30,000 nucleotides of DNA from Stramonita haemastoma (GCA_030674155.1 CM060326.1:20002669-20032668), one strand, 5' to 3'; shown: positions 19,072 through 27,942, counted from the first letter of the stretch. Program-made: numbers and translations. The notes: generated from the letters alone by a model not told the origin.

Positions 19072-19750
19072 AGAAATACTAGAAGAGGTGGAGAAATGGA
19101 GAAATACTAGAAGAGGTGAGCCAATTCAAATACTTAGGCTCCATCCTAACAAAAGATGGCACATCAAACAATGAAGTGAAAGCTCGCATTGCAACAGCAA
19201 CATCTGCTCTAGTCAGACTCGAGAGGATCATCAGAAGCAACAACATCAGCTTCTGCACCAAATACCACCTTTACAAATCCCTCGTGATATCTATCCTCCT
19301 ATATGGCTGTGAATCATGGACTCTGACAGCAGAGTTAGAGAGGAGAATCCAAGCATTCGAGAACAAGTGCCACAGAAGACTCCTCAAAATATCATACAAA
19401 GAACACAAGACCAATAACTATGTGAAAGAAGAAATCAAAAAGCGTGTGGGCCCCCAAGAGCCTTTGCTCTCCACCATAAAGAGGAGAAAGCTGATGTGGT
19501 TTGGTGACACCACAAGACACAACATCCTAGCAAAAACCATCCTGCAAGGAACAGTCGAGGGCAAGAGAGGAAGAGGCCACCAAAAGAAATCATGGGTTGA
19601 CAACATCAAAGACTGGACCGCCCAACCCCTGCAACACCTCCTACTAGCCACACAGGATCGTGAAGCATGGAAAAAGATCTCTGTTGCGTCTTCTCTCATG
19701 TCCCCCCTACGTCCTTTGGGACATGGGACTGAGTGAGTGGAGAGTGAGTG
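19072..19750 (+). mobile_element. 5'-truncated non-LTR retrotransposon (LINE) insertion
   Basis: A 679-bp insertion bounded by perfect 12-bp direct repeats. It contains the C-terminal end of an ORF2-type protein (19116-19736) and ends with GAGTGAGTG-type repeats (about 19731-19750), as expected of a non-LTR tail. Its left end carries a 20-bp duplication (GAGAAATACTAGAAGAGGTG at about 19071-19090 and again at about 19100-19119), which may reflect template slippage during 5' truncation. Insertion by target-primed reverse transcription is inferred. Confidence 0.85.
19116..19736 (+). CDS. Reverse transcriptase C-terminal fragment of LINE ORF2
   Basis: About 206 codons open without interruption. 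The start is not biological; the frame begins where the element is truncated. Visible motifs are FKYLGSILTKDG (RT conserved block 7), KSLVISILLYGCESWTL, a basic RRIQAFENKCHRRLLKI segment, LMWFGDTTRHN (the family's GHxxR region, His lost), GKRGRGHQKKSWVDNIKDW, and a terminal DREAW with GHGTE before TGA at 19734. The catalytic YxDD block and the endonuclease domain are missing, so it cannot move itself. Motif order resembles RTE/BovB-type and related elements often mis-annotated in animals as craniofacial development protein 2-like. The clade is not certain. Lack of frameshifts contrasts with the adjacent receptor. Confidence 0.85.
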   Translation: MSQFKYLGSILTKDGTSNNEVKARIATATSALVRLERIIRSNNISFCTKYHLYKSLVISILLYGCESWTLTAELERRIQAFENKCHRRLLKISYKEHKTNNYVKEEIKKRVGPQEPLLSTIKRRKLMWFGDTTRHNILAKTILQGTVEGKRGRGHQKKSWVDNIKDWTAQPLQHLLLATQDREAWKKISVASSLMSPLRPLGHGTE

Positions 19751-19762
19751 AAGGAACCGGTG
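19751..19762. repeat. Target-site duplication, right copy
   Basis: AAGGAACCGGTG, matching 19060-19071 at 12 of 12 positions and following the GAGTGA-type tail of the LINE. Confidence 0.85.
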
Positions 19763-19954
19763 CTCTGAGAAACTAGTTTACCGATTTTTTTCTGGTGACT
19801 TGATAAAAGGGTCAAACAGTTTCGGGAACAAGTTTTGTTATGCGAGTTCTGAATGTTCGCCCCGCATTCATCTCCTGTCTTGTTATCTTATCCCTTAAGG
19901 AAAAAAACAAAGACAGGGTTAAAAGGTTAATGGTAAAAGTGTCCCATAACCTGT
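19763..19954. other. Former receptor 3' flank, unassigned
   Basis: If the LINE insertion is removed, this sequence follows the receptor stop codon directly and would be 3' UTR or flank. No AATAAA signal is seen here. Confidence 0.4.
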
Positions 19955-20205
19955 GTGGTCGTAGGGGAGCGAGGTATCAGAGACCTCAGCTTCTCTAGGG
20001 GCCAGCATGTTGACGGTGGCGCCCATCTCTTCTCCCTCGCTGCTTTACCTTCCCTGACCCTAAAAAGGGCAGGTACCCATTTACGGCTGGGTGAACTAGG
20101 GAGACTGTACTGAAGCCAAGGCGCGCAAACGGTCACCCATCCAATTGGCAACCACGCTCGACGCTGCTTAACCTTGGCTAGGGGAAACAGAGCGCTCAAA
20201 GACAG
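19955..20205 (-). mobile_element. 5S rRNA-derived SINE-like repeat
   Basis: On the minus strand the element begins near 20190. It carries AAGGTTAAGCAGCGTCGAGC (about 20157-20176), matching the box A region of 5S rRNA genes, then TTGGATGGGTGACCG (about 20129-20143), matching box C. After the 5S-like part comes a body with CCCAGCCGTAAATGGGTACC and GAGATGGGCGCCACCGTC, ending with GGTCTCTGATACCTCGCT. The body recurs at 13215-13337. 5S-headed retroposons (the SINE3 class) are known in vertebrates and invertebrates. The first ~45 nt of 5S are not recognisable. Confidence 0.65.
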
Positions 20206-20617
20206 GTTGCAGGTTTAGAATTCCCCAAATGCAAAGCAACACACTGAACACTGAACCCTCACTGGGTCTTCATGCCCAGGCACTTCACTCTTTGGCGTGG
20301 TGGTGACAGCAGCAGAATCAGTACTTTTGGTTGGTTGGTTTTCTGTTTTGCAAAGACATAGCTACCGAATATCAGGGGGGCAGGGGGGGGGGGGGGAAGA
20401 GATAGTTGTGGCAACGAGAAGCGATCGTTTCCACAGAACTTTTGCCTGTCCTGTTGTAAGAAATATGTAGTACATTTCGTTTCAGTTCATGCTGTGTGTA
20501 GGTATCAACCAGTGATGAAGGCCCTGACAACACATTTTCCTTGCTGAGAAATACAGATGCAGGATAAAACTCGGCAAACGTTTGCTGTTGAAAAAGAACA
20601 CAAAAAAAAAACAATCT
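20206..20617. other. Unassigned sequence with a G homopolymer
   Basis: No gene recognised. A G-rich run (with about 12 consecutive G) sits at about 20377-20396. Short minus-strand frames here have no family features. Confidence 0.45.
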
Positions 20618-20697
20618 AGAGAGCAGAATAGCTTAGTAGTTAGAGCGCCGAAATCGCAACTTGACAGTTACAGAGAGTACTGGTTCGAGTCTACTTT
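20618..20697 (+). mobile_element. tRNA-like SINE head
   Basis: TAGCTTAGTAGTTAGAGCG (about 20629-20647) looks like a tRNA D-arm/A box and GGTTCGAGTCT (about 20682-20692) like a T-arm/B box. The spacing between them is longer than in a working tRNA and no clean cloverleaf can be drawn, so this is a SINE head rather than a tRNA gene. A 22-bp minisatellite starts immediately downstream. Confidence 0.55.
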
Positions 20698-20702
20698 AGT
20701 TA

Positions 20703-20885
20703 AGGTGTTTGTTTGATGGAATTTGTGACCCTGTTTGATGGAATTTGTGACCCTGTTTTGATGGAATTTGTGACCCTGTTTGATGGAATTTGTGACCCTT
20801 TTGATGGAATTTGTGACCCTGTTTGTAGAATTTGTGACCCTGTTTGATGGAATTTGTGACCCTGTTTGATGGAATTTGTGACAAT
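20703..20885 (+). repeat. 22-bp minisatellite, 8 units
   Basis: Eight tandem units of TTTGATGGAATTTGTGACCC plus TG, with one-base length variants. The sixth unit has TTTGTAGAA in place of TTTGATGGAA, and the last ends GTGACAATGAG. The ordered minus-strand frames here are artefacts of the repeat. Confidence 0.95.
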
Positions 20886-21716
20886 GAGCCGCATGGCTCC
20901 TGACTCACTTGTCTGCTAGGTTGGGGTCAGGTTGTCGATTTTGAGATTTTGCTTGATTATAAAACTGTAGGCTTTTTTTATATATTTTTTTTTACCTTGT
21001 ACTAAAGTATCAAGGTATGGTTTTGCTTCCCTTTTTTTAAAACCGTGTTTTGAAACAGCTTAATCCCTCATCCTGATTGTCTATCACCATGCAAAGTTTG
21101 TTCTGATGTCTAACATTTCAATTTGTAATAACTTGTCCGATTTGCGATCTGCCTTTTTAATTATTAGGTCTGTTTACATCTGTTTGTCCATTTTTGGCCA
21201 CATGGGTTCTTCTGTGTACGCTTAACCTGCATTGCAAGCAGACTATCTGTTTATCATTTTCTCTACTAACTCGTAGTCTGATGGATGAAGAGAAGAAGTC
21301 CAAGAATCGATCCGTAATATTTAATATTTACGCGCTACCTTTAGACTACTTTCAGCACTGGCTTAATTAAAGCCAAAACAGCATTGACAATATGAAATGC
21401 ACTCGTGCAACATGTGTGAAAAATGATATGTATTGCCATTGCAGTAGTTTAGGATATGCTCAGTTAGTTATGTTATCTGTTCTGGCAGAGAGGTTAGGAA
21501 GGTAATATGATTTTCTTCCTGTAGCACAGCCGCCAAGGATTAAATTCTGACATAAAGAGTGACAGCAAGCCAGTTTCGTACACATTTACCTACTATCACA
21601 GTGAACAATATTAGCGTGGGAAACAATGAATCTGTGCCCTCTGGAAGTTATAGTGAACAGTGAAGTTATGCAAGACTCCTAAAAAAAGGGCAATTTTGAT
21701 ACTTTAAATCCTCCAT
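20885..21716 (+). repeat. Tandem-duplicated repeat unit, copy 1
   Basis: From about 20950 to 21716 this is nearly identical to 22034-22776, differing mainly by small indels. Its first ~300 bases are also a diverged relative of the small TIR element at 24926-25344 (shared GTATCAAGGTAT-type and TTTCAATTTGTAATAA blocks, and ATGAGCCGC against ATGAGTCGC at the left end). No coding frame was recognised. Confidence 0.85.
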
Positions 21717-22033
21717 ATCCCCCTCCTCCCTATCCCCCTCCCTATCCCCCTCTCCTCCCCCTACCTATCCCCCTCTCCTCCCCCTACCTACCCATCCCCC
21801 ACTCCTTCCCCCACTACCCATCCCCCACTCCTTCCCCCACCTACCCATCCCCCACTCCTTCCCCCACCTACCCATCCCCCACTCCTTCCTCCACCTCCTC
21901 CCCCTACCTATCCCCCTCTCCTCCCCATCCCCCACTCCTTCCTCCACCTCCTCCCTATCCCTCACCCTCTCCTCCCCACTCCCTCTCCTCCTCCCCCTCC
22001 CTCTTCTCCTCCCCCTCCCCCCTCCCTATCCTT
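21717..22033. repeat. C-rich minisatellite, copy 1
   Basis: About 315 bases of CCCCCTACCTATCCCC / CTCCTTCCCCCACCTA units of roughly 23-27 bp. The most regular part (about 21785-21890) repeats CCCATCCCCCACTCCTTCCC. The complement is strongly G-rich. Confidence 0.9.
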
Positions 22034-22776
22034 GCTTGATTATAAAACTGTAGGCTTTTTTTTTTTTTTTTTTTTACCTTGTACTAAAGTATCAAGGTAT
22101 GGTTTTGCTTCCCTTTTTTAAAACCCTGTTTTGAAACAGCTAATCCCTCATCCTGATTGTCTATCACCATGCAAAGTTTGTTCTGATGTCTAACATTTCA
22201 ATTTGTAACAACTTGTCCGATTTGCGATCTGCCTTTTAATTATTAGGTCTGTTTACATCTGTTTGTCATTTTTGGCCACATGGGTTCTTCTGTGTACGCT
22301 TAACCTGCATTGCAAGCAGACTATCTGTTTATCATTTTCTCTACGAACTCGTAGTCTGATGGATGAAGAGAAGAAGTCCAAGAATCGATCCGTAATATTT
22401 ACGCGCTACCTTTAGACTACTTTCAGCACTGGCTTAAAGCCCAAACAGCATTAACAATATGAAATGCACTCGTGCAACATGTGTGAAAAATGATAATGTA
22501 TTGCCATTGCAGTAGTTTAGGATATGCTCAGTGAGTTATGTTATCTGTTCTGGCAGAGAGGTTAGGAAGGTAATATGATTTTCTTCCTGTAGCACAGCCG
22601 CCAAGGATTAAATTCTGACATAAAGAGTGACAGCAAGCCAGTTTGTACACATTTACCTACTATCACAGTGAACAATATTAGCGTGGGAAACAATGAATCT
22701 GTGCCCTCTGGAAGTTATAGTGAACAGTGAAGTTATGCAAGACTCCTGAAAATGGGCAATTTTGATACTTTAAATC
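22034..22776 (+). repeat. Tandem-duplicated repeat unit, copy 2
   Basis: Near-identical to 20950-21716. Differences include a longer T run near 22060 and small indels such as loss of an ATTTAAT step near 22398. Copies 1 and 2 together with their C-rich minisatellites make a tandem duplication with a period of about 1.08 kb. Confidence 0.9.
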
Positions 22777-23035
22777 CTCCATATCCCCCTTCCCATCCCC
22801 CTCCCCCTACCTATCCCCCTCCCCCTACCTATCCCCCACTCCTTCCTCCACCTCCTCCCCCTACCTATCCCCCTCTCCTCCCCCCCCTACCTATCCCCCT
22901 CTCCTCCCCCCCTACCTATCCCCCTACCTCTCCTCCCCCTACCTCTCCTCCCCCTACCTCTCCTCCCCCCACCTATCCCCCTCCTTTTGCCTATCCCCCT
23001 CCTCCCCATCCCCCTGCCTACCCCCTTCCTCTCCA
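22777..23035. repeat. C-rich minisatellite, copy 2
   Basis: Units such as CCCCCTACCTATCCCCCTCTCC and CCCCTACCTCTCCTC. It belongs to the same class as 21717-22033 but has different internal unit order, so it has evolved separately since the duplication. Confidence 0.9.
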
Positions 23036-23064
23036 AAAAAAAGCACCAAAAAAAAGCACAAACA

Positions 23065-23164
23065 TGGGAAAATAGACAACACATCTCCTCCAAAGCTCAG
23101 AGGATTAGAAGTTACAGGGCGATCCCCATAGAGATCTGCCATTCCTAATTCAAAGCTTAAGTTG
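23065..23164 (+). repeat. Inverted arm, left
   Basis: About 100 bases (GACAACACATCTCCTCCAAA, GCTCAGAGGATTAGAAGTTA, AGATCTGCCATTCCTAA, CTTAAGTT) match the reverse complement of 25885-25995. The right arm carries an extra ~20-bp AGATCTGCCAT step. Confidence 0.85.
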
Positions 23165-24019
23165 TTGCCTTCATAGTTTTGAAACATATTATTACACTGA
23201 CAATTCCACACTTTAAAGGTTCTTTTCCCATGTCTGATCAGAAACTGAAAAAAGCTTAATTTTAAACATTTCTTGTCACTATGTACTTGTTTCAAACAGG
23301 TAAAAAGCACAGTCTACAATTTTATGTTTAAAAAATAGCTGCTTCATTTACATTAGATACAGATTTTCCTCTGGATTTCTGAGTTACTTCAAACAATAAA
23401 AAGGAACATAACTGTTATGACAGCTTTTGAAGGGGGGTAATATTGCCTTAAAATAAATTAACATTTTATCAGCATATAGAATGTGTCAGAAATTCTATAC
23501 ACATGCAGCATAAATTAACACCGGTAAAACAACTTACAGTTTGAAGACAGTTGCCATTGGCAAATTTGTTATCTGGGGGCAATGCAGGGACAGATAAGAA
23601 ATGAAACAAGAGGGAAAATTTTTATGTTTGAAATAAGTATATCTTGAGACTGGATTGAAAACTGTCATAAGTAGGCTTTTAGTGAAGTGAGAGAGGGACC
23701 AGAAATAGAGAAAGAGAAATAAACAGACACAAACACACACGCATGCACACATGCACGCACGCATGCACGCGCGCACACACACACAGATTCAGAATTTAAT
23801 TCCTTTCACCCCTTTTGGAGCATGGAAAATAACAAACGAATTCAACAATACTAATATTAATTAGTATTACCAATAGTTACAGGAACTGAAAAGCAATGAT
23901 TCATTGCAAAATGATAAACAAACAATATTAAAGACTCCAGACATGTTAAAGTATATCAATTTCTGTAAAAGACACACTCTACACCTGTGAAAGACAATAA
24001 AATTTCAAGAAAAACCTTC
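23165..24019. other. AT-rich spacer, no gene
   Basis: Nothing coding recognised. A short AC/GCAC microsatellite lies at about 23725-23785. On the minus strand this is downstream of the LINE coding remnant and may include its 3' untranslated part. Confidence 0.45.
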
Positions 24020-25474
24020 AAATGTTATGAGCTTTGAGGGAGACAGGATAACTTTTCAAGATTTACATTTCCACAGACTGCAGAAATCATAACTGGACAT
24101 GGGTTGAAAAAAATGCTGAGGAATAAAATCTTGTAATCGTTTAAAGTAGGAAACATTCCATGATAAAAATAAATTTTCCCCCTAAAACAGACATACTGCA
24201 TTGTGAACATACTCTTTCTTTCCATGGTATGTTATGGAAACACCCAATCCCAAAAGAAAGCTTGTGACAACAGCAACTAAATTTTATAAGACTGTAAACA
24301 TACACATCTGGCAGACAAGTTATATATTTTTCCATACTAAAATTAGTTTTATAGTTTTTGTGCTAAAGGCATCTACTGTTATCCCACAGCTCAGATCTCC
24401 ATTCATTAACAAACTTTTCTATTTAGAAGGTTTTGATAATTACATGAACTGGTAGAATTAATAGTTGAACAAAACTGTCTCTCCCACAAAGTCAAATCTG
24501 CTGTGCACTAAAATATTTTGTATCTTATTTAGCCATGCTGATTGATTCAGATATTTTCATGTAAATCTTTCATCCTCTGGTAAACAATTGAGGATAGCTT
24601 TCCAGGATGAAAGTCAAGGGCTACATCCAGAAACGAACCATTGGAACAGAAATAGACAAGGATTATCTGCCCCCTTCTCCATATACTAACGAATTTGACA
24701 CTGTGCGCTTTAAACGAAAAACATGTTTTAAAAATTTAACTGGAACTTTTTAATTATTATTATGTTTTCTTAACCCCAAATTTTACACCCATACAACAAA
24801 ACAGGTAAAACAATTTTATTGAACAAATCAAGTGTTACATCTATAGGTAGTTCTTTATGCCATGCAGTCCTTATCAGATGAAACATGACTTTAGTAGCTT
24901 GATTAAGCATTTTCCTTACATTTGTGGCGCTCCACCACGAAATGAGTCGCTTAGCACATTACCTAATTTTGCGCTAGGAGCCTTTAAAGGCAGGTGGGGG
25001 TCAAGTTGTCAATTTTGTGATTTTGATTGATTATTAAACTAGATCTGTTTATTTATCTTATATTGAAATATCAAGGTATAATTTTATATTCCTTTTGCTT
25101 TTAAATGTGCTTTGAAAATACCAAAGCACTCATTCTGACAACCTGTTACTAAAATAAACTTGCCCGTTTCTCATTTTGTCACATCCTGCAGTCTATCATT
25201 TCAATTTGTAATAATGTTGCACAGAATTGTCCGATTTTCAATCTGTTTTTTGTATTTGATAGCCACATTATTGCACATTAATAACATGTCAATAACTAAA
25301 AATTGACCTCATGTGCACTCCGTCTCATTATGTGGTGGATCGTCACATTTTGCAAAACTGCCACTCTCACTAAAAATAATTCCTAAATATTTAAAATAGT
25401 TATCAACTTCCAAAGTTTTTCCTTCATATATAAACATATTACAAGATCTTTTTTGGCAAAATATTATGATTTTT
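24020..25474 (-). pseudogene. Old LINE ORF2 remnant, reverse transcriptase C-terminal half
   Basis: Minus-strand pieces line up in the order expected of a non-LTR ORF2 C-terminus. At 25474-25351: KIIIF, FIYEGKTLEV, DNYFKYLGIIFSESGSF. At about 24915-24770: KMLNQATKVMFHLIRTAWHK, then DLFNKIVLPVLLYGCKIWG. At about 24745-24680: FLKHVFRLKRTVSNSLVYGE. At about 24535-24490: WLNKIQNILV. At about 24250-24080: WKERVCSQC, then in a shifted frame YFYHG and NDYKILFLSIFF, the Cys/His-rich end. Several frameshifts and stops separate the pieces. The catalytic YxDD block is not recognised to the right, where an AC microsatellite interrupts. A TIR element splits it at 24926-25344. It belongs to a different LINE family from 19072-19750; clade uncertain. 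Confidence 0.75.
24926..25344. mobile_element. Small TIR (MITE-like) element inside the LINE remnant
   Basis: A 419-bp element. Left end GGCGCTCCACCACGAAATGA and the reverse complement of its right end, GACGATCCACCACATAATGA, match at most of about 23 positions, giving terminal inverted repeats. It is flanked by ACATTT (24918-24923 and 25345-25350), possibly an eroded 8-bp duplication (ACATTTGT/ACATTTTG) that would suit a hAT-like transposase. No coding capacity. Its interior is related to the duplicated units at 20885 and 22034. LINE motifs continue on both sides, which fixes the insertion point. The superfamily is not assigned. Confidence 0.7.
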
Positions 25475-25499
25475 CACACACACACACACACACACACAA

Positions 25500-25568
<69 letters not shown>
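25475..25568. repeat. (AC)n microsatellite
   Basis: About 94 bases of AC with one interruption (AACC near 25500). Confidence 0.95.
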
Positions 25569-25570
<2 letters not shown>

Positions 25571-25884
25571 CTGTGTGGCTATTTCATATCAATATTACTT
25601 CCCCTTCAGAGACTATCTTAAACAGTTCAATCCCTTTTAATTGTTTAAAGTTGCTTAGTAGTCCAGATAAAAGTTGCCATTGCATGGAAAAGAAGCAACA
25701 ACTTTTATATGAATTTGTAGGAATTGCTGTTTACCTGTCTTGAACAAGTACAAGATGAAATAAATGATTGTAAATATATATCTTTTTTTTCATACTTAAA
25801 CTAATATAGGAAAACACCTTCAAAGTTTGGAATTGTTTGTTTGATAAGATGCCATAAAAAGTTAGACTGCAGTAACTTAAGCTG
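25569..25884. other. AT-rich sequence, unassigned
   Basis: No convincing LINE motif or gene. It could be the diverged continuation of the minus-strand LINE, but I cannot show it. Confidence 0.4.
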
Positions 25885-25995
25885 AGTTAGGAATGGCAGA
25901 TCTCTGCAGGGATGGCAGATCTTTACAGGGATCTCCCCCCTAACTTCTAATCCTCTGAGCTTTGGAGGAGATGTGTTGTCTATCTTCCTGTGTCT
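25885..25995 (-). repeat. Inverted arm, right
   Basis: Reverse-complement match to 23065-23164, with AGATCTGCCAT present twice here (GGCAGATCTCTGCAGGGAT and GGCAGATCTTTACAGGGAT). Confidence 0.85.
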
Positions 25996-26380
25996 GTGCC
26001 TGGATAAGGAGGGGGAGGCCCCCCACGGGTAGATAGGACAGAAAGTGGGGAGGAGTGGGGAAGGGGGAGAGATAGGACAGGAGGGGGGAGATAGGAAGGG
26101 GAAATAGGAGGGGGGAAAAGGGCAGGAGGGGGGAGATAGGACAGGAGGAGGGGGGGGGGGAATAGGGTAGGAGGGGGAAATAGGGCAGGGGGGGGAGGGA
26201 TAGGGCAGGAGGGGGGGGGAGGGGGGGGAGATAGGGCAGGAGGGGGGTGGAGATAGGACAGGAGAGGGGGGAGATAGGACAGGAGGTGGAGAGGTAGGAG
26301 GAGGGGGGATAGGACAGGAAGGGAGAGGTAGAGGGAGATAGGAGGAAGGTGAGTATATTAGGGAGAGGTAAAGGAGGTTT
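25996..26380. repeat. G-rich minisatellite, inverted counterpart of the C-rich arrays
   Basis: Units such as GGGGGGAGATAGGACAGGAG and GGAGGGGGAAATAGGG. On the minus strand this is a C-rich CCTATCTCCCCCC array like 22777-23035. Near 26372-26382, AAAGGAGGTTTAAG resembles the complement of the AAATCCTCCATAT bases that precede the C-rich arrays. It contains many G runs of 4 or more. Confidence 0.85.
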
Positions 26381-26845
26381 AAGAGTGGAGGTTGGGGGAT
26401 AGAATGCTAGGGAAACTGGGCTTGTGGTTAAATTGGGAGAAGAAGAAGGTTATTTTTGGTCTATAACAAGTGGTATTATTGTCTCAATCACCCCCTGGCG
26501 AATAAACATTAATTAATAAACTAAGGAGAAAAAACAAACAAGCAAACAAACAAGGAACGCCTCTCTGGCTTTATATTTATAATCACTCAGAAGGAATGTT
26601 TGGATGATAGAAAAGAGTATTTTAAAAAGTGGAGAAACAGATGGACAACATGGTGTTTCCTATGCCAGTATTGTTCAGGAGTGTCCAAAGTATGTGTATG
26701 CTAAGAAACATGCTGTCACTCTCTTTTGCAGGTTTTGCCCATATATTTGCATTAACCACTGGACTACTGTCAGTGGTTTTACCAATACTTTCAGCTAAAT
26801 ATTTTCAGATATTGTTTTGATAACTGATGGACCAAAGGCAAGGAG
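26381..26845. other. Unassigned, with a weak exon-like stretch
   Basis: No gene is established. At 26732-26820 a hydrophobic frame (GFAHIFALTTGLLSVVLPIL, then stop) follows a good acceptor-like CTCTCTTTTGCAG. It could be a terminal exon fragment of a membrane protein, or chance. Confidence 0.3.
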
Positions 26846-26871
26846 GTTTTGTTATATATATATAACAAAAC
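26846..26871. repeat. 26-bp perfect palindrome
   Basis: GTTTTGTTATATA and its exact reverse complement TATATAACAAAAC sit back to back with no spacer. Confidence 0.85.
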
Positions 26872-26968
26872 ACATAGTGAAAGTAAAACAACCAGCATAT
26901 ATGGTTCCCCAATATTTCGGCTTTTGCCTTCCTCAGGGGGTGTTTATTGCGATGAGGATTTATACATA

Positions 26969-26983
26969 GTATATAATATATAT

Positions 26984-27043
<60 letters not shown>

Positions 27044-27070
27044 GTGTATATATATATATATATATATCTG

Positions 27071-27141
<71 letters not shown>
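26969..27141. repeat. (AT)n then (GT)n compound microsatellite
   Basis: AT repeats with ATCTGTG interruptions to about 27067, then (GT)n to 27141 with one GGTG break. The order mirrors the AC/AT compound repeat at 17106-17344. Confidence 0.95.
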
Positions 27142-27142
<1 letters not shown>

Positions 27143-27525
27143 TGTTTATTGACCATCTTCCCGATGATATGGTGGTTTTATTATCAAATTTGTTGCATGT
27201 ATCAAATTGTAAATTTCCCCGTGGGGATGCCTGGGGCCTGTCAGTATAAGTAACATTCCCATCTGGATATTCTGCGCTAGGAATTCCCTCTTTTGTATTC
27301 CCCTCTTTGTTTCTGCCTTGTTATTATTTGTCTTATCACCTCCTTTTCGTCAATTGTCTGCCTTCTTGGTCCATTCTCCTGCCATTTTTTTTCAGAAAGA
27401 CTTAAAGATAACAATGCTTTCCCATGGCGAAGTCGGATGTGCTGGGCCTGACTTGTCAGGCGCTTAACGGCAGCGCAACGCATTTCCGCTCATATGACAG
27501 ACAAAAACAGTTGCTGTCTGAGCAT
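27142..27525. other. Unassigned sequence with a 68-codon minus-strand frame
   Basis: A frame at 27277-27483 on the minus strand begins MRCAAVKRL and is moderately basic, but has no recognised domain. No other feature was seen. Confidence 0.35.
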
Positions 27526-27567
27526 TCGACGACGATGACGACGAAGAGGAAGAGGAAGACAGAGAAG

Positions 27568-27598
<31 letters not shown>
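27526..27598. repeat. (GAC)n/(GAA)n trinucleotide repeat
   Basis: CGACGATGACGACGAAGAGG leads into about 11 uninterrupted GAA units that end in GTAATAATT. Confidence 0.9.
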
Positions 27599-27600
<2 letters not shown>

Positions 27601-27851
27601 TAATTGTAAATAAATATTTTGCTAATTTTGTAGCAGCTTTTGTTTTTAATGCAGCAGATGGTACTTTTAAAATTCAGCAGATATTAAACATTGTGTTGTT
27701 TTTACTGTTTTTGTGTTGTTTCTATCTTAATTAGATAAATGAAACGGTATGTTGTGTAAAGATTTTTTGTTTTTTTTGTTTTTTTTTTTAGTAAAGTAGG
27801 ACCCATTGTATGCATGTATGTCTCTATACATATTATGTGTGTGTACACTTC
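27599..27851. other. AT-rich sequence, unassigned
   Basis: T-rich runs and no gene recognised. Confidence 0.4.
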
Positions 27852-27852
27852 C

Positions 27853-27942
<90 letters not shown>

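Noticed and set aside
20618..20697. Functional tRNA gene
   Set aside because: A and B boxes are present, but the interval between them is too long and no anticodon stem or acceptor pairing could be drawn.
20703..20885. CRISPR array
   Set aside because: Units are contiguous 22-mers with no spacers, in an animal genome. It is a minisatellite.
22752..23075. 107-codon Pro-rich frame
   Set aside because: It is a translation of the C-rich minisatellite.
27277..27483. 68-codon minus-strand frame as a gene
   Set aside because: No recognised domain, no promoter or splice context, and a length that can occur by chance. It is kept only as a note in the unassigned stretch.
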